Both the position numbers and the translations under genes were made by a program. Below, piece after piece: positions 18,110 to 27,469 of a stretch of 64,000 nucleotides of DNA. The notes under the pieces are model-generated. The model was not told the DNA's origin. It saw only the letters and a program-made list of their open reading frames with translations, and made no database searches. The DNA is taken from assembly GCA_004552725.1 (NCBI GenBank), contig SFNM01000001.1:1-64000 (forward strand), given 5' to 3'. The stretch is from Bacteroidales bacterium. GTDB taxonomy: Bacteria > Bacteroidota > Bacteroidia > Bacteroidales > Muribaculaceae. Every line of letters begins with the position of its first letter. The first letter of the stretch is position 1.

Positions 18110-19774
18110 TTATTGCATTTGGAGGGGTGATTGCTCCAGGCGGCCGTTGATGATGGGTAGGTATCGACCGGAGTCGAGGTCGAATTTGAAGAACACCTTT
18201 CCTCCGGTGCCGTTTTCTACGAATTTCACTTTGTCGACTCGCACTTCCACGCGATTGTGTTCGGTGTCGCGCGAGACGATGATGCCGTAGTCGGTTTTGT
18301 TGTAGAAGTGGGCTGAGCCGCTGATGGAGTAGAGGTCGAGGGCTGTTTCGCCGGCTTCGCGGCGCTGCTGACGGGGGTGTGCAACGAGGATTACGAGCAC
18401 GCCGTAGTCGGTGGCGAAGCGTTTGAGTTTGGTGAGTAGGCGCGACACGTAGAGTGTTTCGGTGGCGGCGCCGTAGTCGTCTTGGAGTTCGTTGTAGGGG
18501 TCGATGACCAGAGTGCGCACATTATTATATAGCACCAGGTCGGCTGCGGCGTCGAGGATGTCGTCGATGCGAGCATCGCCCGAGGGGATGATGTGGTGGT
18601 AGTATCGGTTCATGAACTTCACCGTTGGGTCGAAGGCTTGGTTGTTGAGGTCATCTTCGGTGAGGGGATGACCCACCAACCGCTTGGCGATTTTGATGAA
18701 GTGATTTCCCAGGGGCATATTTTCGGGTGAGAAATATGCCACGCCCCAGTGGTGGTTGATGGCCAGTCGGGTGGCGATTTCGTCGATGAATTCGCTTTTG
18801 CCGCATCCGGGGCGTCCGGTCACCACGCAGAGACGTCCGGACTCGAAGCGGCATATCTCGTCGAGGTTTTGCAGGCCGAGGGTGATGCCGCGTTGCGGAC
18901 CTTGGCGCACGATGCTCAGTGCTTCGAGGAGTCGGTCGCCCAGCGACACCACCTCGTCGGAGGTGGCTCGCTCGGCTTTGGTGAGACATTCGAGCAGTGA
19001 TTTGGCGCCGTATTGGAGCAGATGCTCGTTGGCATCTTTGCATCCGGGGCCGTATGACACCAGTCGGCAACGGCCTTTGCCGAAGCGTTTCACCAGGTCG
19101 GCGGCGAGTTGACGGCCTACTTTGTCGTTGTCGGAGGCGATGTAGATGGTGGTTTTGTTGTCGAACCACCCATCCATGAAGTCGTCGAAGTAGGAGGTGG
19201 CGGCGCTGCCTCCGTTGGGCACTGACACCACGTCGGCGCGTCCGGCGGTGATGAAGGCGAGGGCGTCGAATTCGCCCTCGGTGATGATGCACTCGGAGGT
19301 GTCGCGCACGGCGTCGATGTTCCAGGGGATGAGTTCGGCGCCTTCCACCAGCGAGAAGCGCTTGGCGTTGGCGCTTCGGCACTTTTCGTTGATGCGTTTG
19401 CCGTCGCATTCGAACACGAATTTCACGGCCGTGGGGGTGAATTCTACGGGGGCGGCGGCAATGGCTTCGGGCGAAATGCCGCGCGAGATTACGTAGGCGT
19501 AGGCGGCGGTGTCGGCCATTTGGGGGCTGTGGTCCACGGGGTGTTGTTCGGGGAGTTTGTAGTCTTTGGAGGTGAATTCCGGGGCGTTGTAGTTTTTGAG
19601 CGAGCCCGACCATCCGCAGTGGTGGCATTTCCACCAACCGTGGTCGAGGTCGATCGAGAGCGAGCGGTCGCGGGGATTGTGGCGAGTGGCGGAGCATTGT
19701 GGGCAGGTGGAGCGCACCTTTCCGGAGGTGCGACGATAGGGAATTTCGATGCCGTATTGTTCAAAAGTTTGCAT
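18110..19774 (-). CDS. Twinkle / T7 gp4-like primase-helicase
   Basis: A 554-residue protein with three parts. The first is a zinc ribbon (residues 24-27 CPQC, then CHHCGW near 55). The second is a Toprim primase-like domain (TEGEFDALAF near 166, then a YIASDNDKVGR metal site). The third is a RecA-like DnaB-type helicase (VVTGRPGCGKSEFID Walker A near 310, and VIDPYNEL as Walker B). This is the arrangement of T7 gp4 and mitochondrial Twinkle: unwinding and possibly priming. It lies among host genes, not in the prophage to the right. It follows the gene at 19807 by 32 nt and ends in a terminator, so the two form a unit. Confidence 0.88.
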   Translation of the reverse strand: MQTFEQYGIEIPYRRTSGKVRSTCPQCSATRHNPRDRSLSIDLDHGWWKCHHCGWSGSLKNYNAPEFTSKDYKLPEQHPVDHSPQMADTAAYAYVISRGISPEAIAAAPVEFTPTAVKFVFECDGKRINEKCRSANAKRFSLVEGAELIPWNIDAVRDTSECIITEGEFDALAFITAGRADVVSVPNGGSAATSYFDDFMDGWFDNKTTIYIASDNDKVGRQLAADLVKRFGKGRCRLVSYGPGCKDANEHLLQYGAKSLLECLTKAERATSDEVVSLGDRLLEALSIVRQGPQRGITLGLQNLDEICRFESGRLCVVTGRPGCGKSEFIDEIATRLAINHHWGVAYFSPENMPLGNHFIKIAKRLVGHPLTEDDLNNQAFDPTVKFMNRYYHHIIPSGDARIDDILDAAADLVLYNNVRTLVIDPYNELQDDYGAATETLYVSRLLTKLKRFATDYGVLVILVAHPRQQRREAGETALDLYSISGSAHFYNKTDYGIIVSRDTEHNRVEVRVDKVKFVENGTGGKVFFKFDLDSGRYLPIINGRLEQSPLQMQ

Positions 19775-19806
19775 AGTGGGTGTGTTTTTATAGGTTTGAT
19801 AATTAG

Positions 19807-20739
19807 TTATTTAGATGCTTTTTTTGTTGTTTGCAATTTTTGTTTTTCCTTGGCTTGGGGCGAGAGGTAGTCGACCCAGTCGATCCAGTAGTTGGCGAAG
19901 AGGTGTATGCGCTCGGCTCGTGTTTGCTGAAGGAACACCAGCCGGCGCTTGGTGTTGTAGTAATTGTTGAAGAAGCCGTTGTAGATTTCGTTGCACACTT
20001 CTTGCTTGGTGAGGGTGCGCACTTGCTCAAAGAGTGCGCATCGACGCGATTTTGCCAGGCGATACAAATCTTCCACGGCTTGAGTGTAGGCGCTGTCGAT
20101 TTGGTATTTGGATGTGATGTTGATGGGCAGTTCCATCACCGCGTTGTCGAGCAAATTAGGCTCGACATCGGCGAGGTGTTCGCCGGTGAGGAAGGTTTCG
20201 AAGTCGATGGATGCTTCGATTTCGGCATCGCTACGGTCGCGGAAGTACATGCGACGGTCCTCCAGACGTAGTTGCTCCATATCGAGCAACACGTCGGGTC
20301 GTGCGCCGGCGGGGATGAGTGTGGGCACTTTGTCCATGAGTTGGCGGCCGTAGTCGTCGAGGTGAGAGTCGTCGACTGCTTCTTTGCGCACCGGCGGCGC
20401 CGGGGTGGGGCGCACCGGTGCGGGCGCTTCGTCGGTGGCGGGGGCGGTATCGTCGGTCGAGTCGGACTGTTTTGCGCAGTCCGACTCTTGCGGCGCGTCA
20501 ATGGTAGACGCAGCCACCGCTTCAGCCTTTGCAGGGGCTGAAACGGTGGCCGCTGTAGCGGTGGCTTCGGGCGCTTCACTGCGTCCGAGAGCCATGAAGA
20601 TTTTGTAGTTGAGGTCGGCATCGTCGGCGGGGTTGAGCGCATCCATGCCGAAGTAGATGCGTGCGATTTTGTCGCGCTCTTCCATGCTAAGCGAGCGGTA
20701 GAAGGCAGTCATCAGGGGTGTTAAGATTAAGTTTTGCAT
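19807..20739 (-). CDS. Unknown protein paired with the primase-helicase
   Basis: A 310-residue protein I do not recognise. The N-terminal helical part (residues 1-55, LTAFYRSLSMEERDKIARIYFGM-like) is followed by an Ala/Pro/Thr/Ser-rich linker (about 56-125) and a conserved-looking C-terminal half rich in Arg and aromatic residues (FFNNYYNTKRRLVFLQQTRAE). The C-terminus is basic. It is transcribed just before the Twinkle-like gene from its own promoter. A role as accessory to that helicase is inference from the gene order only. Confidence 0.75.
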   Translation of the reverse strand: MQNLILTPLMTAFYRSLSMEERDKIARIYFGMDALNPADDADLNYKIFMALGRSEAPEATATAATVSAPAKAEAVAASTIDAPQESDCAKQSDSTDDTAPATDEAPAPVRPTPAPPVRKEAVDDSHLDDYGRQLMDKVPTLIPAGARPDVLLDMEQLRLEDRRMYFRDRSDAEIEASIDFETFLTGEHLADVEPNLLDNAVMELPINITSKYQIDSAYTQAVEDLYRLAKSRRCALFEQVRTLTKQEVCNEIYNGFFNNYYNTKRRLVFLQQTRAERIHLFANYWIDWVDYLSPQAKEKQKLQTTKKASK

Positions 20740-20777
20740 TGTAGTGTGTGTTTTGAGGTTGAAAATTAATTACAATG

Positions 20778-20812
20778 CAAAGTTACAACACGATTGAGGG
20801 TGTTGGTGCAAA
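20778..20812 (-). promoter_or_regulatory. Promoter of the unknown protein / primase-helicase unit
   Basis: Minus strand: TAACTTTG at 20785-20778, with TTTG at 20812-20809. The 23-nt spacing is longer than usual. Confidence 0.6.
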
Positions 20813-21000
20813 ATTTGGTTCGTCAAACCAAATTTCGAATGATTTTTTTTATTTCACCTTCGACAAGAAAGCCTTTCCCACCCTATACCCCTTTAGGGGG
20901 GTATAGGGTGGGAAGGCATTGCGGTCGTTTTGTTGATTTTTTCGGTTGGTTCACTTTTGGTAGAGTGAACCAAACTTTTATCTCTCTCACACCAAAAGTG
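20811..21000. repeat. Cluster of inverted repeats between two units
   Basis: Three dyads are present. The first is AAATTTGGTT/AACCAAATTT (20811-20820 with 20826-20835). The second is a stem of about 20 bp built on CCCACCCTATACCCC (20871-20917), with one bulge. The third is TTGGTTCACT/AGTGAACCAA (20946-20955 with 20964-20973). A further CACTTTTGGT pairs with ACCAAAAGTG (20991-21000). The gap 20740-21017 has no gene. Confidence 0.7.
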
Positions 21001-21017
21001 AGAACTGCCGCCGGTGA

Positions 21018-22193
21018 TTAGTTGAAGTCGATGGAGCGGTAGCGGTTGAGGCGCGCCAGGGTGAGGGCGAACTGATATTTCAGGTCGAGGTAGTTGAGGT
21101 AGGTGGCGCGGTAGGTGTTCATCTCGTTGAGGTAGTCGATTACGGAGAGTTCGCCTCCGAGGAAGGCACGGTGGAGCAGTTGGGGGTATGAGGCGTCGCT
21201 ATTGAGCGCCTCATACCGCCTCAGGGAGCGGTTGAGGGCGGTGGCGGCTTGTGCTTGACCGGAGGCTTCGGCCATGGCTTGCGCCAGTTCGAAGTCGTAC
21301 TGCGAAGCGATGGCTTGTGCTTCGAGGTCGGCGGCGAGCCGTCGTTGCCGTTGAGAGAACGACGGCAGGCGCAGGGCGATTGAGAAGCCGTGGAAGTTGG
21401 TGCGGTCCTCGTGGCTGTAGCGGTAGCCAACGGTGAGCGACGGCCAGTTTTGGCGGCCGACGGCTTTGGCTTGCTGTCGAGCCGCCTCGGCGTTGAGGCG
21501 GCCGAGGTGGTACTGGTAGTAGTCGTCGGGGTTGGTGGAGGCGGCTTGGAGCGACTGGATGGGGTAGTCGCTCCAGCAGGGTTCGTCGCCGGAGAAAGAA
21601 GCGCCTTGAGCGCGGAGCGAAGCCTGAAGGGCGGCGAGGTCGGCGCGGCAGGCGTCGACGGCGCGGTCGTTTTCGAGGATTGAGAGTTGGGCTTTGCGCA
21701 CATCGAGCACGGTGGCGTTGCCCAGGTGGAACGAGCGCTGTGTGAGGGAGTCGACGGCGGCGAGGTTGCGCCCGATTTCAAGGTAGAAATCGAGGCGCTG
21801 GCGAGCGTTGATGATGTCGACGATGAGCAACTTCACGGCCAACGCCTTGTCGGCCCAAATGGCCGCTTTGGCGTAGTCGACGGCGCGGGCTTGGGCGTCG
21901 ATGGCGGAGCGTCGGGCGGAGTACACCCACGGCATCTCGAATTCTTGTGAGATGCCGGCGCTGTAGCGGTTGGGCGTGCCGTTTTCGCCCCAGAGGTGTT
22001 CGAAATCCACTTCGGGTCCGGTGAGGGCGTTGTCGGCGCGGGCGGAGGCCAATGCCGCTTCGTTCGAAGCGATAGCGGCGTTGACCTCACCGTTGGCGGT
22101 GATTACCGAGGAAATGAGCGCTTGGAAGGGCGATTGGGCTATGGCCGCCGCGCCCCAAGCGGCGAGTATGAGGGTGGAAATGTAGCGTTTCAT
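21018..22193 (-). CDS. TolC-family outer membrane protein of a metal efflux system
   Basis: A 391-residue outer-membrane channel-type protein. It has a signal peptide (MKRYISTLILAAWGAAAIA) and long amphipathic helices with repeats typical of outer membrane efflux proteins (LNAEAARQQAKAVGRQNWP and a later LGGELSVIDYLNEMN). It lies directly after the CzcA-type pump (4-nt overlap), so it is probably the CzcC-like exit duct. The cation exported is not shown by the sequence. Confidence 0.88.
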   Translation of the reverse strand: MKRYISTLILAAWGAAAIAQSPFQALISSVITANGEVNAAIASNEAALASARADNALTGPEVDFEHLWGENGTPNRYSAGISQEFEMPWVYSARRSAIDAQARAVDYAKAAIWADKALAVKLLIVDIINARQRLDFYLEIGRNLAAVDSLTQRSFHLGNATVLDVRKAQLSILENDRAVDACRADLAALQASLRAQGASFSGDEPCWSDYPIQSLQAASTNPDDYYQYHLGRLNAEAARQQAKAVGRQNWPSLTVGYRYSHEDRTNFHGFSIALRLPSFSQRQRRLAADLEAQAIASQYDFELAQAMAEASGQAQAATALNRSLRRYEALNSDASYPQLLHRAFLGGELSVIDYLNEMNTYRATYLNYLDLKYQFALTLARLNRYRSIDFN

Positions 22194-25100
22194 CTGTTGA
22201 GTTTTTTAATGTTAACCCACCGATATAGGGCGGGCACCACGAACACGTTGAGGATAGTCGACGAAATCAAGCCGCCGAGGATTACCATGGCCATGGGCGC
22301 TTGGATTTCGTTGCCGGTTTTTTCGCCGTTGACAGCCAGCGGTATCATGGCCAGCGCCGATGTCAGGGCGGTCATGATGATTGGCAGCAGGCGGTCGGAG
22401 GAGCCGATGAGGATACACTCTTTGAGAGTGTGTCCCTCGTCGTGGAGCACTTTATAGTGGGAGATGAGCAGCATACCGTTGCGGGTGGTGATGCCCAGCA
22501 GGGATATGAAGCCGATGATGGCGGGGATGTTGAGTTCGGCGCCGGTGATGAGCAGAATGAACACGCCGCCGATGAGTGCCAGCGGTATGTTGATGAGGAT
22601 GATTGCGGAGTCGATCCAACTCTTGAATTGAGCGTAGAGAAGCATCAAAATCACCAGCAGCGCGCAGATGGAGGTGAGCATCAGCGTGCGCGAGGCGCGC
22701 TCTTCGCTCTCGAACTGGCCGCCGTAGGTCACATAATAGTTCTCGGGCAGTTGCACCTGGGTGTTGATGGTGGATTGGATGTCGTTGACGACGCTGCGCA
22801 GGTCGCGGCCGTCGACGTTGGCCGACACGATGATGCGCCGCTTCACGTCTTCGCGATTGATGGTGTTGGGACCGACGGTCGACACGATTTCAGCCACCTG
22901 AGCCAGAGGCACCGGCCCGCGGTTGGAGTCGATAGTCAGGCGCGAGATGCCCTCGAGCGATGTGCGCGACTCCTCGTTGGCATAGAGTTTCACCTCGTAG
23001 GGCAGGCCTTGGTCGTAGACCTGCGACACGGTGCGGCCGCCGATGGCCGTGGAGATGGCGCAGTTGAACTCGGCCATGGTGATGCCGTATTGTGCCAACA
23101 ATTGGCGTCGCGGACGAATTACCAACTGCGGGCGCTCCACCTGCTGCTCAATGTTGGCATCCACCACCCCGGGGATGCCGGCGATGAGGTTCTTGACGTT
23201 GGAGCCTACCATATACAGTTTCGACAAATCGTCGCCGAAGATTTTGATGGCGATTTGCGATTTGGTGCCCGAAAGCATGGCGTCGATACGGTGAGAGATA
23301 GGTTGACCCACTTCGATGTTCACCCCCGGCAGTTCCATGAGTTTTTGGCGGATTTCGTTGGCCACTTCGGTGCGCGAGCGGTCGGTGAGAGTGTAGGGCA
23401 CCTCCATTTCCGACACGTTCGGTCCCAGCGAGTGCTCGGCCAACTCGGCACGGCCTGTTTTGCGCGCCACATTGCGCACTTCGGGCACCGACATGATGAT
23501 GCGCTCGGCTTCCGTTGCGATTTTGTCGCTCTCTTCAAGCGACACTCCCGGCAGCGTGCCCACGTTGATGGTGAACGAGCCCTCGTTGAACGATGGCAGG
23601 AACGAGCGGCCGATGGTGCAGAAGCCTACGGCCGCAGCCGCGAACATCACAGCCACCGAGGTGAGCATCAACTTGGTGTGCGAGATGGTGAAATTGAGCA
23701 GCACCATATAGATGGCGCGCATCTTGCGCGTGAGCCATGGCTCGTGATGCTTCTGCTCGTCGGTCGCACTCTTGTGTGCCAACAAATAGGCGCACAAGGT
23801 GGGAGTGACCGTCAACGCCACGATGGTCGACGCTATCAGCGCCACAATAAACGACACACCTAACGGTATGAGCAACCGCCCTTCCATGCCCGACAAGAAA
23901 AACAGGGGCATGAAACTGGCGATGATAATCAGCGACGAATTGAAGATAGGCATACGCACTTCAGCCGACGCCTCATACACCGCCTTGAGTAGCGGCTGCC
24001 GCTTCGACGGCGGCAAGGCGCGGTTCTGGCGTAGCCGCTTGTACACATTCTCCACATCGACGATAGCATCGTCAACCAGCGAGCCGATAGCGATGGCAAT
24101 GCCGCCCAAACTCATAGTGTTGATGGTATAGCCCAGCGCGTTGAGTATCAAAATAGTGATTACCAACGAGATGGGCAGCGCGGTGAGCGATATGATGGTG
24201 GTGCGAATGTTCATCAAGAACAAGAACAGCACAATCACCACGAAGAAGGCGCCTTCCATCAAGGCGCTCATCAGATTGGAGATGGAAGCATCGATGAAAT
24301 CGCTTTGACGGAAAATGTCAGTGTCGATTTTCACGTCCGCCGGCAGCGTCTTCTGCAGAGCCTCCAAGCGCTCATTGATTTGGTCGGTGAGCGCGATGGT
24401 GCCCACACCGTTTTGCTTGGTCACGGTGATGATTACCGCCGGGCGAGCCTTCAGCGAGGCCAACCCGATGCGAGGCACAGCCCCGCCCACGTTGACATCA
24501 GCCACATCGCCCACGGTGACGATACCGTCGGCATCGGCGCGCACCACAGCCGCGGCGATGTCGTCGCACGAAGTAGTGTTGATGTCGCCCTTGATGATGT
24601 ACTCATTACCATAGTCGTACACGATACCGCCCTGCGCGTTGTCGTTAAGCCCGTCGCAGGCGGCGATAAGTTGGTCGAGCGTCACATTGTACGAGCGCAT
24701 CCGTTCCGGGTCGAAGAGGATGCGATACTCGCGCGCATCGCCACCCTGCACCGACACCTGCGCCACACCGCCCATAGCCAGCAACTGCGGCTTGATGACG
24801 CGGTCGGCCAGATTGCGCAAATCCATCAGCGAAGTAGAGTCGGATTGCAAGCCAATCATATACATTTCGCCCAAAATCGACGACTCGGGACCCATCACCG
24901 GCGATTTCACCGTCGCCGGCAGTTGGTCCGACACCTGCATCAATCGCTCCGACACAATCTGGCGAGCGATATGAATATTGGTGCTCCAATCAAATTCTAC
25001 AGTGACCACGCTGAAGCCCGTGGTCGACGACGACCGCACACGGCGCACGCCGGTGGCGCCGTTCACCGCCGTCTCTATCGGAAATGTCACGATTTTTTCC

Positions 25101-25282
25101 ACCTCCTCGGGCGCCATGCCCGGGGCTTCAGTCATCACCACCACCGTAGGCGCATTGAGGTCGGGAAAAATATCGACGTCAGTGCGCAGCAACGTGAAGA
25201 TGCCGGCGATGAAAATCACCAGCGAAAGTATCAAGACGCTTAGCCGATTGGCCAGCGACCAATGGATAATTCGATTAAGCAT
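22190..25282 (-). CDS. CzcA/CusA-type RND heavy-metal efflux pump
   Basis: A 1030-residue inner-membrane RND transporter with twelve predicted membrane spans in two halves and two large periplasmic loops. The heavy-metal subfamily is suggested by the early DVDIFPDLNAPTVVVMTEAPG stretch, the GSLVDDAIVDVENVYKR membrane motif and a late TRNGMLLISHY. It uses the proton gradient to expel monovalent or divalent metals through the adaptor and channel encoded beside it. A full set of helices is visible and the length is normal. Confidence 0.93.
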   Translation of the reverse strand: MLNRIIHWSLANRLSVLILSLVIFIAGIFTLLRTDVDIFPDLNAPTVVVMTEAPGMAPEEVEKIVTFPIETAVNGATGVRRVRSSSTTGFSVVTVEFDWSTNIHIARQIVSERLMQVSDQLPATVKSPVMGPESSILGEMYMIGLQSDSTSLMDLRNLADRVIKPQLLAMGGVAQVSVQGGDAREYRILFDPERMRSYNVTLDQLIAACDGLNDNAQGGIVYDYGNEYIIKGDINTTSCDDIAAAVVRADADGIVTVGDVADVNVGGAVPRIGLASLKARPAVIITVTKQNGVGTIALTDQINERLEALQKTLPADVKIDTDIFRQSDFIDASISNLMSALMEGAFFVVIVLFLFLMNIRTTIISLTALPISLVITILILNALGYTINTMSLGGIAIAIGSLVDDAIVDVENVYKRLRQNRALPPSKRQPLLKAVYEASAEVRMPIFNSSLIIIASFMPLFFLSGMEGRLLIPLGVSFIVALIASTIVALTVTPTLCAYLLAHKSATDEQKHHEPWLTRKMRAIYMVLLNFTISHTKLMLTSVAVMFAAAAVGFCTIGRSFLPSFNEGSFTINVGTLPGVSLEESDKIATEAERIIMSVPEVRNVARKTGRAELAEHSLGPNVSEMEVPYTLTDRSRTEVANEIRQKLMELPGVNIEVGQPISHRIDAMLSGTKSQIAIKIFGDDLSKLYMVGSNVKNLIAGIPGVVDANIEQQVERPQLVIRPRRQLLAQYGITMAEFNCAISTAIGGRTVSQVYDQGLPYEVKLYANEESRTSLEGISRLTIDSNRGPVPLAQVAEIVSTVGPNTINREDVKRRIIVSANVDGRDLRSVVNDIQSTINTQVQLPENYYVTYGGQFESEERASRTLMLTSICALLVILMLLYAQFKSWIDSAIILINIPLALIGGVFILLITGAELNIPAIIGFISLLGITTRNGMLLISHYKVLHDEGHTLKECILIGSSDRLLPIIMTALTSALAMIPLAVNGEKTGNEIQAPMAMVILGGLISSTILNVFVVPALYRWVNIKKLNR

Positions 25283-25302
25283 AAAATCAGCGTTGAAAAG
25301 GA

Positions 25303-26442
25303 TTAGTGATTATGACTGTGACCTTCGGGGATAGCGCCGGCGCTCTCGGCCAAGCGCACGGTGGTGACACCGCTCACTACCACCTCCTCGCCTCCCTTGA
25401 GGCCGGAGGTGATTTCCACTTGCGTGCCGTCGTTGACACCAACGCTCACCGGCACCTTCGTATAGCAGTCCTCATCGAGCCGAGTGAACACAAAGAAGGA
25501 GCCTTGCTGCTCACACAATGCGCCCACAGGCACAGTCAGCGCCCGACGCGAGCCGTGCCCCAGCAAATACACCTCCACAGCCGACCCCGGCACCCAAGTG
25601 CCGTCGTTGGCGAAGGTGAACACCACCGGGATGTAGCCCGACGCGCCCGCCGACGCGTTGGAGTTGAGCCTACGCCCATGCAAAGCGCTCAACGTGGTGG
25701 ATTGACCCGTCTGCGGGTTCACAATACGAGCATCGGCGAAATCGCTCAAGATAGCGAGGTGGCGCGCCGGCAGTTGAGCCGTAAGCGTCAACTCCTTGAG
25801 CGCCGACACCGTGGCGATGACCGCTCCCACCTCCACATATTGGCCGGTTTGAACCGCCAACGAGGTGATTACACCGGCCATGGGCGACACAGCCCGCCCC
25901 GTAGCCGCCGACGCACTGAAAGCGGCGCGGGCGCGATTGAGTTCAGCCACCGCAGCATTATACTGCGCTTGAGTCACCAACCGCTCATCCCAGAGCGGTT
26001 TGACACGGTCGTATTCGGCTTGAGCCGCATCTAAAGCGGCCTTGGCGGCGCGGTTGGCATCGCCGCCGCTGACGTTGTCGGCCTTGATAGAGGCGACAGC
26101 GTTGCCCGCTCCCACCTGGGAGCCTACATTGATGCCACGCCCGAGGGTGACGATGCCCGAAGTGGTGGCAGTCACCACCCCTTGAGCGTCGGAAGCAGCC
26201 TCGATAGTGCCACCAACCTTCACCACCGCGCCGATTTCCGACTCGGCGGCCTTGGCCGTGGTCACTCCGAAGCGTTGAGCCATTTCAGGCGAGAGCACGA
26301 TGGCACCGTCGGGATGGGCTTCAGCCTCGTGGCCGTGGGCGTGGGCGTGGGCGTGGTCGTGGTCGTGTGCCGGAGCGGAATTACATCCGGCCAACGAAAT
26401 TGCTACTGCTGCGCAAAGCAGCAGTGATGATATGGTTTTCAT
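25303..26442 (-). CDS. RND periplasmic adaptor (CzcB-like), His-rich N-terminus
   Basis: A 379-residue membrane-fusion protein: signal and lipobox (LAGC, about residue 19), then a short His/Asp run (DHDHAHAHAHGHE, about 25-37), then barrel-sandwich, coiled-coil hairpin and beta-barrel parts (ISPMAGVITSLAVQTGQYVEVG). The His run is typical of metal efflux adaptors and may pick up metal in the periplasm. It is followed by the pump after 20 nt. Its C-terminus also has a His-rich end (HSHNH). Confidence 0.9.
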   Translation of the reverse strand: MKTISSLLLCAAVAISLAGCNSAPAHDHDHAHAHAHGHEAEAHPDGAIVLSPEMAQRFGVTTAKAAESEIGAVVKVGGTIEAASDAQGVVTATTSGIVTLGRGINVGSQVGAGNAVASIKADNVSGGDANRAAKAALDAAQAEYDRVKPLWDERLVTQAQYNAAVAELNRARAAFSASAATGRAVSPMAGVITSLAVQTGQYVEVGAVIATVSALKELTLTAQLPARHLAILSDFADARIVNPQTGQSTTLSALHGRRLNSNASAGASGYIPVVFTFANDGTWVPGSAVEVYLLGHGSRRALTVPVGALCEQQGSFFVFTRLDEDCYTKVPVSVGVNDGTQVEITSGLKGGEEVVVSGVTTVRLAESAGAIPEGHSHNH

Positions 26443-26501
26443 AAGATAAAAAAGGGCTATTTGAGGTTTGTATTAATTTTGAGTCGAGATACCAAAAAAC
26501 A

Positions 26502-26885
26502 TCAAACCTCCGGAGGAGCCCTAAGCGAGCGCACCGCCCGAATAGGCGCACCGGGCAAGCCCTGATGACGCGGCGGCTGCATCACAAGCCGCGTGGCGCA
26601 TCGCCGATACAACGGTTCATCTTCAATCAACACCGCCACCACCTGCACATCCGGAGCCGGCGAATGATAGTGGCGGTCGACTTTTGTGAGCAAATCCGAA
26701 AGAGTTTGCTCGCAATGGCCGTCGCCATCGCCATCGCCACACCCATGATGGTGCCCGCTATGGTGAGCCGGATTGAGACACAGACACACCGAGCCATCGC
26801 TGCAGTGATGATGGTGTTGGAACGCCATTCCAAACACCAGCGTCATCACCACCAAGAGCGATACCAAGCCGCGGTGCCGTTTCAT
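26502..26885 (-). CDS. Small His/Cys-rich membrane-anchored protein
   Basis: A 127-residue protein with an N-terminal hydrophobic segment (residues 7-20) followed by HHHHCSDGSVCLCLNPAHHSGHHHGCGDGDGDGH, split here into its parts: HHHHC, CLC, HHSGHHHGC. This is a dense metal-binding region. It matches small proteins I recall beside Bacteroidales CzcCBA sets (a DUF6769-like family, from memory). It lies 5 nt after adk and about 60 nt before the adaptor. A role as periplasmic metal buffer or sensor is inference. Confidence 0.78.
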   Translation of the reverse strand: MKRHRGLVSLLVVMTLVFGMAFQHHHHCSDGSVCLCLNPAHHSGHHHGCGDGDGDGHCEQTLSDLLTKVDRHYHSPAPDVQVVAVLIEDEPLYRRCATRLVMQPPRHQGLPGAPIRAVRSLRAPPEV

Positions 26886-26890
26886 AAGCG

Positions 26891-27469
26891 TTAAAGCGCT
26901 TTTGCCAGTGACTCTTTGATGGAAGCGAAGATACTATCGACCGAACCGTTGCCGTTGATAGCGTGGTAGATACCTTGCTCGATGTAGAAATCGCGCAGTG
27001 GGGAAGTTTGATTGTGATACACCTTCAAGCGATTGGTTATCGTCTCCAAGTTGTCGTCGGCGCGGCCGGTTTGCTTGCCGCGATTGAGCATACGCTTGAT
27101 AAGTTCATCTTCGTCGACTTCAAGTCCGATTACGGCGGCGATTTTCTCGCCGTGGTCGGCCATCAACTTGTTGAGCGCAATCGCTTGCGGAATAGTGCGC
27201 GGGAAGCCGTCGAAAATCACGCCGTCGCGCGCATAATCTTCGTTGGAGTCGATTAAATGCTCCAACACACGAATCATCAAATCGTCGGGAATAAGTTGGC
27301 CTTTGGAAATGTAACTATTGGCAATGCGACCCAGTTCGGTGCCGCGAGAAATGTGGTCGCGTAGCACTTCGCCGGTGGAAATATGGTGAAGGCCAAACGC
27401 TTCGATAAGGCGGTCGCTCTGAGTACCCTTTCCGCTACCCGGAGCGCCGAAAATAACCAAATTAAGCAT
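26891..27469 (-). CDS. adk: Adenylate kinase
   Basis: A 192-residue P-loop kinase converting AMP and ATP to two ADP. The Walker A is FGAPGSGKGTQSD (residues 7-19), the AMP-binding part is HISTGEVLRDHI, and the DGFPRT motif lies near residue 85. The LID is the short, zinc-less type. The ATG at 27469 overlaps the hpt stop as TGATG, so the two genes are translationally coupled. A TTG at 27472 would be one codon longer and is less likely. Confidence 0.95.
   Translation of the reverse strand: MLNLVIFGAPGSGKGTQSDRLIEAFGLHHISTGEVLRDHISRGTELGRIANSYISKGQLIPDDLMIRVLEHLIDSNEDYARDGVIFDGFPRTIPQAIALNKLMADHGEKIAAVIGLEVDEDELIKRMLNRGKQTGRADDNLETITNRLKVYHNQTSPLRDFYIEQGIYHAINGNGSVDSIFASIKESLAKAL

Noticed and set aside
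22301..23863. 520-codon plus-strand frame across the CzcA-like gene
   Set aside because: The minus-strand RND pump motifs are continuous; the plus frame is His/Asp/Val-rich shadow.
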